From: an uncultured Collinsella sp.
GTDB taxonomy: Bacteria > Actinomycetota > Coriobacteriia > Coriobacteriales > Coriobacteriaceae
DNA length: 64,000 nucleotides
Assembly: GCA_900757505.1 (NCBI GenBank)
Contig: CAAEOE010000075.1
Span: 4,274 to 68,273, forward strand
Direction: 5' to 3'
Shown here piece after piece: positions 32,760 to 41,545 of the stretch. The notes under the pieces were generated by a model that did not search any database, had not been told where the DNA came from, and saw nothing but the letters and a program-made list of their open reading frames with translations. The first letter of the stretch is position 1, and each line of letters opens with the position of its first letter. The position numbers and the translations under genes were made by a program.

Positions 32760-33998
32760 TTATTCACATCCCTTATGAGCGTTGATGCCCGGGGTGTATC
32801 CGCCAAACGGGTCCTCGATGGAGCACACGCCCGAGGGGGCGAGCGGATCGCGCTTACCGGCCAGCTTGTCGTGATGCATGGTCTCGATATAGGCAAGCAC
32901 CAGCGGCGCCACACCCTTTGCATCATTTTTGACCACGGGCTCGCTCATGTAGTAATCAAACGTGCCCTCGCGGTGCGCGGTGTTTCCCAAGCCCGCAACC
33001 AGGCAGATGTTGTCGAGCGCCAGCTGCCCGTCATACTCGGACAGGCAGGTCTCGCAGATGCCGTCGAAGGCGCGACGGCCGTACTGGTAGTAACGCTCGC
33101 CCAGCACGCCCAGACGCACGCCCTTCATGATGGCATTGGCAAAAATCGCGCTACCAGACTCCTCCAGGTAGTTGGGGGCGATATTGGGCAGGTTGATGAC
33201 CTGATGCCACATGCCGGTCTTCTCGTCCTGATACGGCAGCATGGCGTCGATCAGGTCGTGGAACATCTTGCGAATCTCGTCCTTCTCGGCTGACATCGAA
33301 GGCGGCATGAGCTCCCAGGTATCGATGAGTGCCATGGCAAACCAGCCCTCGGCGCGCAGCCAGAAGTTAGCCGAAAGGCCGGTGACCGGGTCGCACCAGA
33401 ACTGTTTGCGGCTCGCGTCGTAAGCGTGATAGTACAGACCGTTGAGGGGGTTGCGCATCAGGTCATGCACAACCTGGAACATATGGAAGCTGTCCGAGCA
33501 GGCACGACGGTTGTGGAAGCTCAGCTCATACTGCATGTAGAACGGCTGCGCCATATACATGCCGTCGAGCCAGATCTGGTTGGGGTAGACGGCCTTGTGC
33601 CAAAACACGCCCTCTTTGGTACGCGGCTGGGTTTCGAGCTGACGATAGATGGTATCCATGGCGGCGCGATACTTGGGCTTGCCCACCAGGTCATAGAGCT
33701 TGTAGAGGGTCTTGCCCGCATTGACGTTATCGAGGTTGTACTCCTGCGGGTTGTAATGCTTGATGGTGCCGTCGTCCTGGACAAAGAAATCGATATAGTC
33801 GTCGGCAAAGGTCAGGTAGCGCTGCTCACCCGTGATCTCGTACAGTTCGATGAGCGCCTTGATCATGCAGCCGTCGATATAGTTCCAGGTGTTCTCCTTG
33901 CCGGCGCGAATCTTTTCGATATTCCAAGCCGGCGCCTGCGGCGTAGAGGTTTCGATCAACTGCTCGATATAACGGTCCAGGATTTGATTGCAGCCCAT
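32760..33998 (-). CDS. GH105-type unsaturated galacturonyl hydrolase
   Basis: A 412-residue (alpha/alpha)6-barrel protein of the YteR/YesR group. Family segments are AVYPNQIWLDGMYMAQPF, with the catalytic Asp, WLRAEGWFAMALIDTWELMP, and YLEESGSAIFANAIMKGVR. It removes the 4,5-unsaturated galacturonyl end of pectin-lyase products. No signal peptide is seen, so it works in the cytosol. GAGGGG precedes the ATG at 33998. Two GGTGAACG-type operators lie upstream. The isomerase-like gene follows immediately. Confidence 0.9.
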   Translation of the reverse strand: MGCNQILDRYIEQLIETSTPQAPAWNIEKIRAGKENTWNYIDGCMIKALIELYEITGEQRYLTFADDYIDFFVQDDGTIKHYNPQEYNLDNVNAGKTLYKLYDLVGKPKYRAAMDTIYRQLETQPRTKEGVFWHKAVYPNQIWLDGMYMAQPFYMQYELSFHNRRACSDSFHMFQVVHDLMRNPLNGLYYHAYDASRKQFWCDPVTGLSANFWLRAEGWFAMALIDTWELMPPSMSAEKDEIRKMFHDLIDAMLPYQDEKTGMWHQVINLPNIAPNYLEESGSAIFANAIMKGVRLGVLGERYYQYGRRAFDGICETCLSEYDGQLALDNICLVAGLGNTAHREGTFDYYMSEPVVKNDAKGVAPLVLAYIETMHHDKLAGKRDPLAPSGVCSIEDPFGGYTPGINAHKGCE

Positions 33999-34023
33999 TG
34001 CTGTCCCCTCTGACATAAACGAT

Positions 34024-34091
34024 AGGTGAACGTTACCCCTAGTGTAACGCGAACGAGGAATATAGGGTGAACGTTAACCCTATATTCCTCG
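34024..34091. promoter_or_regulatory. Double operator, one inside a hairpin, upstream of GH105
   Basis: AGGTGAACGTTACCCCT (34024-34040) and GGGTGAACGTTAACCC (34065-34080) match the uronate operator. The second is the centre of a larger inverted repeat, CGAGGAATATAGGGT 34054-34068 with ACCCTATATTCCTCG 34077-34091. This could also end the upstream GDSL transcript. Confidence 0.6.
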
Positions 34092-34105
34092 CGAACGGCA
34101 GACTT

Positions 34106-34774
34106 TTAGCGGCAAACGGCGGTGAGACCCGCGGCGATGCGATGCGTCAGGCGCTCATAGCCGGCAGGACTGTAATGCAGACCGTCCGGCATATAGAGCT
34201 CGCGGTGCTCCGGCAAAAACGGGCTGATACCGCTTTGCGCATACAGGTCAATCACCGGCACGGAGTAGCGGTCGCAAACCTCGAGCATCGCCCGCACGTA
34301 GGCGACCTGCGTCAACCCCAGGTGGTTGAGCTCGTCGCTTGCCGGGATATCCTTCTCGTGCTTGCCGCTCGTCTTGCACGGCGTCATAAACACAAGCTTT
34401 GCCTGGGGCGAGCGCGCCGTGATGGTACGGATCAGGTAATCGAGTGCACCATAGAACTCATGTACGTCCGTGCTGCCGAGCTCTCCAAGCGGCACGTTGC
34501 GGCTAAAGTCGTTGACGCCGCCAAAGACGATGTAGATATCGGCCGCATCGTCGATACCGTCCAGGCGCTCGACAAACGAATCGGTACGGTCGGCCTTGAT
34601 GGCGATACGCGAACCCTTGATGCCAAAGTTCTCGACGACCGCGCCTCCCAGCAACGCGCCCAGATGCGAAGTCCAAGAGATGTCGTTGCCGCCTGCGCCG
34701 CATCCGTTATCGCCCCATGTGGTCGAATCGCCAAAGCAGCAAATGGTCGATTCACTCAAACTCTTCGTTTCCAT
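34106..34774 (-). CDS. GDSL/SGNH esterase
   Basis: A 222-residue SGNH hydrolase: CFGDSTTWGD carries the Ser nucleophile, GGVNDF the Asn block, and PDGLHYSPAGY the Asp-His pair. No signal peptide. The ATG at 34774 has GAGGAG upstream. Members of this group include rhamnogalacturonan and other carbohydrate acetylesterases. Its position between the CE8-esterase fusion and GH105 suggests removal of acetyl groups from pectic oligosaccharides in the cytosol. Confidence 0.85.
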   Translation of the reverse strand: METKSLSESTICCFGDSTTWGDNGCGAGGNDISWTSHLGALLGGAVVENFGIKGSRIAIKADRTDSFVERLDGIDDAADIYIVFGGVNDFSRNVPLGELGSTDVHEFYGALDYLIRTITARSPQAKLVFMTPCKTSGKHEKDIPASDELNHLGLTQVAYVRAMLEVCDRYSVPVIDLYAQSGISPFLPEHRELYMPDGLHYSPAGYERLTHRIAAGLTAVCR

Positions 34775-34843
34775 AATCTTCTCCTCATCCGCCCATCGGC
34801 GGTCATACAGGAACGTACCGTTTATTCGCAGCATGCCGAGGGG

Positions 34844-37009
34844 CTATGCACGGGCGCATTCCGCAACGTGCGAATCGAGCCATTCGATATCCTCGGCAAG
34901 ATGTGCCACGCCCAGATGGTGTTCACCCGGACACACCTCGTGCCGCAGGCCATCTCTGCGGCTCAGCAACTTGTAGGCATCGCGCACGATCTCGAGCTGC
35001 TCGTCAACATTTTTCAGCCCGCGCGAACCGTTCAGATGATCCTCTTCGCAGCTTTGCACCAGCAGCGGATGCGGCGCGATGAGCGAGGCAATATCGCCCA
35101 TGTCGAGTAAGCGCCAAAGTCCGGGTGTGTAGTTGCAGCTGCAATTGCCATTGAGATGCAGCAGCGAATCGTCGACACCGTACAGATAGCCCGAGACAAA
35201 CGCCTTGCGCACACGCGGGTCGAGTGCGGCCAGGTACAACGTCATGTAGCCGCCACCCGAAAAACCAAAGCAACCCAGGTCATCCATGGCAATGTCGCCG
35301 CGCGCCTCCAAGTAATCGATCAAGCGCATGTTGTCCCAGACGTTGAGGCCCGCAACCGTAAGACCCAGCGGCTCGGCCATACGTGCTTGATTCAGACACG
35401 TACCGCGCAGGTAGCTGTTCTCGTCATCGCCCTGGCCCTTCCAGTCACGACGGTATCCCCAACCGCGTGCGTCGGGGCAGACGGTCACGTAACCCATACG
35501 CGCCAAACGCAGACCGTAGTCGTAATTGAACTTACGCACGGCATCATCGACCGCCGGCACGCCCGCAACACCGGCTACGCTTGCAGCACCCGCTCCCTGA
35601 TGGCCATGCGGGCAGATATAGCAACACTTGCGGCCGCACGCATCGAGCTTAGGCGACTGCGGCTCGAGCAGGTAGAACGGCATCCAAACGTCGCGCTCCA
35701 CCTGCAGCATCGCATGGGTGCGCACGATGCCGCCGGCAACCCGCACGCGGCTGAGCTCACGAATCTCAATCGGGACGCGGTCCATAAGCGAAAGGCCCAA
35801 AACATCGTACAGACGAGTCCTGGTCGCAATCTTCCACGCCTCAAAATCTGCAGGAGTCTTGCCCGTAAAAGCAGCCGAACGTCCCTCGCGCTTCAGCCGG
35901 GCACGCAGCGCAGGCTCGTCTTCGCAGTACGTCTCGATGTGCACGGTGCGGCCATTGGCAGATAGCCCAGCCGTCTCAACCGCATCACCGTCGCCGCCCT
36001 CGGGATCCCAGCCATCCCCGCCGGCAAGCACCTGCTCGCGAGCGTACCCGACGGCAGCCATCACATCGAGTTTATTTGCCCACGGCACCCAGTCGGTAGT
36101 ATCACCCGCCGGCCCATGCAGGATTGCGCCAGCATACTGCGCGCAGCTGTGCGCCGCCGGCTTATTCCAATCCCACCAGCCTTCGCGCTTGATATGTCGC
36201 CCCAGCCAGCAATCGATCAGCGCAGTTTGCGCCCATTCGCGCCAAGGACGGCCCAGGTAGACCGAATCCGGCGCCACGCCATCCGGAGCTGTAAACGAAC
36301 AACCATGAAACACAAATCCGTACGGCTCGCCTTTAGGCGTGGAGGCTGCCGTTACATACCCGTTGACATCCATATCGCGGTTGAGCGAGCGAATCTCGCA
36401 CCCCTCAAAGTAGGCACGCGCGCCGCCAAAGATAAAGTCGACATCGCCCTCGATCCGGCAACGTCGGAAATATTGGCGCCCCACCCGGCGCGGCGCATAC
36501 TGTTTGGGTCCTATGAACCCGCCCGGTTTGACCTCATGCGGCGGCAGCGGACCCAAAAACAGTGTGTCCTGGTGCCCCTTAATGCAGCAGGCATCGACAA
36601 CCAGACGGTCGCCATCGGCATACAGGGCAATCGCCTGACCGACCTCGCGCCCATCGCCGGCATCATTTACGATCGTTAGGTTCTCGAGCCGCACGTCGTC
36701 GGCATCGACCAAAACGGTATAGGTCCTAAACGTGCCGAGCGTGCCGTCGACGCCCGAGCCGTCCTCCGAAGGCATCTTGGCACCCAGGCTGCCCACGATA
36801 CGCACGCTATCGGCCGTCTCTCCCTCAATCGTCACATGCGAGCGATGAATCTCGACCCGCTCGCAATACTCGCCCGGATCGACGCGAATCATCACCGGTT
36901 GCTCGGCATCCGGATAGAGCTGATCGGCTGCCGCCAAGGCATCGGAAATCGTTGGATACGCTCCTGCCGCAGCCCTCGAAACGCGCAGCGTATAGATACT
37001 TTCGCTCAT
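34844..37009 (-). CDS. Fusion of CE8 pectin methylesterase and alpha/beta-hydrolase esterase
   Basis: A 721-residue two-domain protein. Residues 1-330 are a CE8 pectinesterase beta-helix with KGHQDTLF (D148), GDVDFIFGGA (D191) and YLGRPWR (R254), matching the catalytic Asp pair and the Arg. Residues 350-721 are an alpha/beta hydrolase of the acetyl-xylan-esterase-like type with FGFSGGGY (Ser 584), an Asp/Glu region near SCEEDH and a late His in PGEHHLG. No signal peptide is present, although classical pectinesterases are secreted. ATGA overlaps the stop of the upstream esterase. Probably removes methyl and acetyl esters together from imported oligosaccharides. Confidence 0.88.
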   Translation of the reverse strand: MSESIYTLRVSRAAAGAYPTISDALAAADQLYPDAEQPVMIRVDPGEYCERVEIHRSHVTIEGETADSVRIVGSLGAKMPSEDGSGVDGTLGTFRTYTVLVDADDVRLENLTIVNDAGDGREVGQAIALYADGDRLVVDACCIKGHQDTLFLGPLPPHEVKPGGFIGPKQYAPRRVGRQYFRRCRIEGDVDFIFGGARAYFEGCEIRSLNRDMDVNGYVTAASTPKGEPYGFVFHGCSFTAPDGVAPDSVYLGRPWREWAQTALIDCWLGRHIKREGWWDWNKPAAHSCAQYAGAILHGPAGDTTDWVPWANKLDVMAAVGYAREQVLAGGDGWDPEGGDGDAVETAGLSANGRTVHIETYCEDEPALRARLKREGRSAAFTGKTPADFEAWKIATRTRLYDVLGLSLMDRVPIEIRELSRVRVAGGIVRTHAMLQVERDVWMPFYLLEPQSPKLDACGRKCCYICPHGHQGAGAASVAGVAGVPAVDDAVRKFNYDYGLRLARMGYVTVCPDARGWGYRRDWKGQGDDENSYLRGTCLNQARMAEPLGLTVAGLNVWDNMRLIDYLEARGDIAMDDLGCFGFSGGGYMTLYLAALDPRVRKAFVSGYLYGVDDSLLHLNGNCSCNYTPGLWRLLDMGDIASLIAPHPLLVQSCEEDHLNGSRGLKNVDEQLEIVRDAYKLLSRRDGLRHEVCPGEHHLGVAHLAEDIEWLDSHVAECARA

Positions 37010-37815
37010 CGTCCATCACGCTCCCATGCAACGAACTGTTCAGGCCAGCCCTGAACCTGTGGCTGAATATGCTCGGCGCAGCCCTTAAATGCCGTTTGGG
37101 CCGAGGCGAGCGATGCCCCATGCTTTCCATGCGGAAAGACATGTAGGCTAAAGCCAATCCCGTGGTCGGCAAGAGCCTGCGCAAGAAGGAGGCTATTTTG
37201 AACTGGTACCGATGCATCCTCGGCGGTATGCCACAAGAACGTACGGGGGAAGCCCTCGCCCACCATATTCTCGATCGACAACTTTTGAGCCAAAGCGCCA
37301 TCGGCACCCGTTAGGTGTTCAAATGAACCACGATGAGCATAGGCCCCCGAGCTTACGACCGGATAGCCCAAGCAAAGTGCGTCAGGCCGAATCGACTCAG
37401 GAAATGCCGCAATCGACTCTGCAAGCCAGGGTTGGTCCCAAAGCGCCCCGAGCAAGCCAACTAGATGCCCACCGGCCGAAAAACCCATGACCGTAATCCG
37501 ATCAGGATCGACACAGTACTCTGCCGCATGGCTTCGGACGGTATCGACCGCCCGCGCGAGTTCTTGCAATGCCAGCGGATAGACAGCCGGAGCAACCGAA
37601 TAGTTCAGTACAAACGCTTGGTAGCCCATCGCCAACAAACGGAGCGCTACCGGCTCGCCTTCGCGCGGCGAAACGTGATCGTAGCCGCCTCCTGGCACGA
37701 CCACAACTGCAGGCAGCGGTTTTAAAGCATAAGCATCTTCGGTCGGGGCAAAAACATAAGACGTAATCGTGGCAGACGAGCCATCGACCCCGACAGGAAT
37801 CGTTTTATTGAGCAT
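37006..37815 (-). CDS. Alpha/beta-hydrolase carbohydrate esterase (BD-FAE/acetylesterase-like)
   Basis: A 269-residue hydrolase with the oxyanion-hole motif VVVPGGGYDHVS, nucleophile GFSAGGH, Asp in HTAEDASVPVQNS and His in FPHGKHGASL. It resembles intracellular acetylesterases of the BD-FAE/Axe-like group. The ATG at 37815 has AAAGGG upstream. The stop overlaps the start of the CE8 fusion gene, so the two are coupled. A role in deacetylating pectin fragments fits the neighbours. Confidence 0.85.
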   Translation of the reverse strand: MLNKTIPVGVDGSSATITSYVFAPTEDAYALKPLPAVVVVPGGGYDHVSPREGEPVALRLLAMGYQAFVLNYSVAPAVYPLALQELARAVDTVRSHAAEYCVDPDRITVMGFSAGGHLVGLLGALWDQPWLAESIAAFPESIRPDALCLGYPVVSSGAYAHRGSFEHLTGADGALAQKLSIENMVGEGFPRTFLWHTAEDASVPVQNSLLLAQALADHGIGFSLHVFPHGKHGASLASAQTAFKGCAEHIQPQVQGWPEQFVAWERDGR

Positions 37816-37867
37816 GTATTCCCTTTCACCATGATGCGTAGCGCAGCGCACACGGCCGTATCGCACA

Positions 37868-37904
37868 AGGGCTGCATTGCCGATTTATCCGACAATGCAG
37901 CCCT
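37868..37904 (-). terminator. Hairpin between GH28 and the esterase operon
   Basis: AGGGCTGCATTG 37868-37879 pairs with CAATGCAGCCCT 37893-37904. On the minus strand the tail is only TTG, so it may be a partial terminator or an RNA-stability element. Confidence 0.55.
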
Positions 37905-37919
37905 GGTCATCAACCCGAG

Positions 37920-39515
37920 TTAGGAACGGATAACCTTGTCGACGTTCTGGAGCTGCAGCTCCTCGCCGTCCTGGCCCTCGATCACCACATTTTGCAGGTC
38001 GAGCACCTTGACGTTCTGCGCGATGATGCCCTGGCGCACCATGGGCTCCACGCCGCAGGCCATGGCCGGCACAAAGGGCTCGGCATCGGCGGCAAAGGTC
38101 ACATGGACATCCTGGAACGTCAGGCGCGTCACCTTGCTCTCGGGAAGGCCCGTGATATAGGCCGCGGCCGCATGGCAGTTGGTGGCCTCGATATCGCAAA
38201 ACGTCGTGGCGCCAAAGCCGGGCGTACGGTCGTCGACGGGCAGCGCCTCGCGAGACTGCACGTAGTCGGTCTTGCCGTCCTTGTCGCAGAAGTAGAACGA
38301 GTTGACCACGAAGGGCGTGAGCACCTTATCCATGCGAATGTGCTCGAAGGTGATGCCCTCGTTGACGGCGTCCTTGCCGCGTCCGCGGCGTGTCTTGACG
38401 CGCAGGCCGCGGTCGGTGCGCTCAAAGAGGCACTTGCTCACGGTGAGGTCCTTGATGCCGCCGGCGGCCTCGGATCCCAGCACCACGGCGCCGTGGCCGT
38501 CGTGCATGTAGCAGTGCGAGATCAGCACGTCGTGCGTGGCGGGACGGAGCTCGGGTTCAATGCCCAGTTTGCCGCTCTTGATGGCAATGCAGTCGTCGCC
38601 CACCGAGAACTGACAGCCAAGGATGCGGACAAAACCGCAGCTCTCGGGATCGAAACCGTCGGTGTTGTGGGAGTTCTTGGGACCCTCGATGGACAGGCAC
38701 AGGGCATCGACGTGCTCGCACAGAATGGGATGGATATTCCACGCCGGGCTGTTGCGCACGGTAAAGCCGGCAAGGCTCACGTTTTGGCACTCGGACAGGA
38801 AGATCATGCGCGGACGGGCGACCTCGCGGCCCTCCTCGGGACGGAAGATGTTCTTAAAGTCCTTGTTCCACCAGTTGTCCTCGGCAAAATCGGTCTGACC
38901 GTCAATCGCGCCGCGACCATAGATGCACACGTCGTGCACGCCCAGACCCGTAAAGGTAGAACAGTAGGTCGAGAAACTCTCGCCCTCCCAGCGGCCCAGG
39001 GGCAGCATATCGGTGCCGGCATACCCGGCACCCTCGTTGCCCGTGACCGTTCCCGGAATGTAGGCAAGCGCGGCACGATCGTGGCGGGCCAGCAGCACCG
39101 CTCCCTCGGCGAGCTCGATGTTGATATTGCTCTTAAGGAAGAGGGACTTGATGCGATAACTACCGGCGGGGATCAGCACGCGGCCGCCCTTGGGGCAGGC
39201 CATGATGGCAGCCTGGATGTTGGTGGTGTCGTCGTGCTCGGCATCACCCTTGGCGCCACAGTCGCGAACGTTGATGGTAAAGGGCTCAGCCGGCGTGGTG
39301 ACACCTACGCTCAGCTCACGCTCGCCACAAACAAAACGAACCAGGTTGCGCTTGCCGGGGATCAGGCCGTCGACATAGGTCTCGACCGTATTCGTGGTAC
39401 CGGCGGGCTCGTCGTTGACAAAGATCTCCCACGTATCGGCACAGGTAAAGTAGCCGCCGTCGTCAAGCTCGATCACGGCCGCGCGGGCGTTGCGCCAGAT
39501 AACGTTCGTCTCCAT
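37920..39515 (-). CDS. GH28 polygalacturonase, predicted cytosolic
   Basis: A 531-residue right-handed beta-helix enzyme. An N-terminal fibronectin-like region covers residues 1-80. The catalytic motifs are all present: NTDG (D286), DD (307-308) in GDDCIAIKSG, GHG (H341) and RVK (R372-K374). It hydrolyses galacturonic acid chains, with exo action likely on oligomers. No signal peptide precedes it, and GAGGGAG sits before the ATG at 39515. It lies after the GPH transporter gene, with a terminator between them, and ahead of the esterases. Confidence 0.93.
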   Translation of the reverse strand: METNVIWRNARAAVIELDDGGYFTCADTWEIFVNDEPAGTTNTVETYVDGLIPGKRNLVRFVCGERELSVGVTTPAEPFTINVRDCGAKGDAEHDDTTNIQAAIMACPKGGRVLIPAGSYRIKSLFLKSNINIELAEGAVLLARHDRAALAYIPGTVTGNEGAGYAGTDMLPLGRWEGESFSTYCSTFTGLGVHDVCIYGRGAIDGQTDFAEDNWWNKDFKNIFRPEEGREVARPRMIFLSECQNVSLAGFTVRNSPAWNIHPILCEHVDALCLSIEGPKNSHNTDGFDPESCGFVRILGCQFSVGDDCIAIKSGKLGIEPELRPATHDVLISHCYMHDGHGAVVLGSEAAGGIKDLTVSKCLFERTDRGLRVKTRRGRGKDAVNEGITFEHIRMDKVLTPFVVNSFYFCDKDGKTDYVQSREALPVDDRTPGFGATTFCDIEATNCHAAAAYITGLPESKVTRLTFQDVHVTFAADAEPFVPAMACGVEPMVRQGIIAQNVKVLDLQNVVIEGQDGEELQLQNVDKVIRS

Positions 39516-39561
39516 GGATTTCTCCCTCAAAAAGATGCTCTAAAGGCAAATTGTACGCTGT

Positions 39562-39607
39562 TAAAAAAGGGCCGTGCCTGCCGGCGGAATTCCGGTGGCA
39601 CGGCCCT
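39562..39607 (-). terminator. Terminator after the GPH transporter
   Basis: AGGGCCGTGCC 39568-39578 pairs with GGCACGGCCCT 39597-39607; on the minus strand a run of six T follows. Confidence 0.85.
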
Positions 39608-39630
39608 GTGATTTGGACGATATGTCGGCC

Positions 39631-41190
39631 TTACTCGGCGGGGGTTACGCTACCGTCCTGGAAGCCAACGTTGTTGTGGGCAAAGCAGTCCTCGTACTTA
39701 AAGCCGGAGAGCTCCTCGCAAAGCGCCTTGACCTCGGGCTTGACGTCGGCCATCTTGCCACCCTCCTTGACGCGGTGAATCTCGTCGCAAAGGATGTCGC
39801 ACTGCTCCTTGTCGATCTTGATGCCGCGGGCAAGGACGGCCGCAAGCAGGAAGAAGCCGGCGCAGCCGATGATCATGTAGCCGCAGATATACAGAGGCAC
39901 GGTAGCGGGCTGGGTCACGGCGTCGCTATTGCCGGCGGTCTGAATGAAGCCGGAGGCAGCAAGGACGATAGCCCACACGTTGACGGCGATAGCCTGGGCG
40001 ATCTGCTGGCAGAGCTGCTGCGCGGAGCTGTAGATGCCCTCGCGACGACGCAGGGTGATGAGTTCATCGACATCGGGGATGTAGTTGAGCAGAACATCGG
40101 GCAGGTACTGGAAGCCGACGTAGAAGAACTTCCAGATGGCGAAGATGATGGGGTAGGCGATCATGGCGATGGCGACCGTGGAGGTGCCGTTGATCTGACC
40201 AAAGGCGAAGTAGTTGTAGGCAATGATGCACGCAGCGCAACCGGCATTTGCGAGGTACCAAGACTTGTGGAAGCCCTTCTTGGCCATGAGGGCGACCCAG
40301 ATGGCGGTGCAGACGATAGCGACGACCTTGCCAGGCATCTCCATCACGGACTCGTAGGACTTAGGAATCTGCAGGCAGTAGACGATGAAGAAGGACAGGC
40401 AGGCAGACCAGCAGGCAGCAGCAAGCTTCGTGGAGACCTGTGCATACAGGACCTTGCGGAAGGACTTGTTGCGGAAGGTGGAGATAACGTCGATGAAGAA
40501 CTTCTTGATGCCCTCGCCGACGCTCTCGATCTTCTCCTGAGCGACCTCCTCGGGGGTGTGCTCCCACGTGGACAGGTACACGCAGAGCAGCGAGATTGCC
40601 ATGACCGAAGCGTTGATCGTAGCGATGATGAAGTAGCTAAACGGGTTGGTCTCGCCGAAGGTGCCAAAGCCAAAGCCGACGAGTGCTGCCATCAGGAAGC
40701 CGGCGGCGTTACCAAAGAGATGCTTGTAGCCGGTAAGGTACGTACGCTCCTTAAAGTCGTCGGTCATCTCGATGGTAAGCGGCGACAGGTTGGCGGTGCA
40801 GAACGTGTACGCGACGTTGTAGATCAGGTACAGCACAAAGTAGTACGGGAAGCCAAACGGCGTAGCCACGAAGATGAGCGGCTCGGCGATCATCATCGGG
40901 ATGGCCAGCAAGATCCAGAAACGACGACGACCAAAGATGCGGCCAATCTTGGTGGCATAGAAGTTATCGGCCACAAAGCCCATCAGCGGGCAAAGAATGG
41001 CGTTGACATAGATGGCAAACGAGCTGATCAGTGCAGCCTCGCCTGCGGACAGGCCACACTCCGTGGACAGGAACAGCACCATGTAGCTGTGCGTAAAGGT
41101 CAGGGCACCGGAATTGAGCATACCGCCCATACCAAAGCCCAAGCGCGTCCAGAATGTGATCTTACGCTTTTTTCCGATCTTATTAGTCAT
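39631..41190 (-). CDS. GPH-family sugar/oligogalacturonide transporter (MFS)
   Basis: A 519-residue protein with 12 membrane segments. GFGMGGMLNSGALTFTHSY and GFVADNFYATKIGRIFGRRRFW show the glycoside-pentoside-hexuronide family pattern, including the charged loop after helix 2. The family imports glycosides and hexuronides with Na+ or H+. GAGGGAG precedes the ATG at 41190. Operators at 41269 and 41308 lie upstream. The surrounding cytosolic pectin enzymes make short pectic oligosaccharides the likely cargo. Confidence 0.88.
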   Translation of the reverse strand: MTNKIGKKRKITFWTRLGFGMGGMLNSGALTFTHSYMVLFLSTECGLSAGEAALISSFAIYVNAILCPLMGFVADNFYATKIGRIFGRRRFWILLAIPMMIAEPLIFVATPFGFPYYFVLYLIYNVAYTFCTANLSPLTIEMTDDFKERTYLTGYKHLFGNAAGFLMAALVGFGFGTFGETNPFSYFIIATINASVMAISLLCVYLSTWEHTPEEVAQEKIESVGEGIKKFFIDVISTFRNKSFRKVLYAQVSTKLAAACWSACLSFFIVYCLQIPKSYESVMEMPGKVVAIVCTAIWVALMAKKGFHKSWYLANAGCAACIIAYNYFAFGQINGTSTVAIAMIAYPIIFAIWKFFYVGFQYLPDVLLNYIPDVDELITLRRREGIYSSAQQLCQQIAQAIAVNVWAIVLAASGFIQTAGNSDAVTQPATVPLYICGYMIIGCAGFFLLAAVLARGIKIDKEQCDILCDEIHRVKEGGKMADVKPEVKALCEELSGFKYEDCFAHNNVGFQDGSVTPAE

Positions 41191-41268
41191 CGAGCTCCCT
41201 CTCTTTTCTCGATTGTCTTGTAACAAGACAGTTGAGTCCACACTGACATCTGTCTGCCCAGCGTTCAG

Positions 41269-41441
41269 GGTGAACGTTTAGTTAGATTATGCGCGATTGC
41301 TTACGACAGGTGAACGTTCACTTGAATAATATCCTTGAACGGTCGATTTTTACCGCTGAACGGACACAATTGAGATCCTCACACCTATTTTCTGCTGGTA
41401 AAGGTGCCATGCTGGACAGCCATGAGATAGGTGAACGTTTA
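41269..41441. promoter_or_regulatory. Three GGTGAACGTT operators upstream of the GPH transporter
   Basis: GGTGAACGTTTAG at 41269, AGGTGAACGTTCACTT near 41308 and AGGTGAACGTTTAT near 41429 spread over about 170 bp. The 41191-41545 gap holds these, the promoter and the uxaA terminator, but no gene. Confidence 0.6.
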
Positions 41442-41477
41442 TCAGACATACCAACATATTCACTTAACCATGAAACG

Positions 41478-41511
41478 AAAAGGCCCCGCCGGGAACACTC
41501 CCGATGGGGCC
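41478..41511 (-). terminator. Terminator after uxaA
   Basis: GGCCCC...GGGGCC (41482-41487 with 41506-41511, with inner CCGGG/CCCG pairing) is followed by TTTT on the minus strand. Confidence 0.85.
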
Positions 41512-41545
41512 GATGACATCTCGCTATGCTTGGGCGCACTTGCCG

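Noticed and set aside
41191..41545. Small gene between uxaA and the GPH transporter
   Set aside because: Short frames here lack RBS and overlap several operators and the uxaA terminator.
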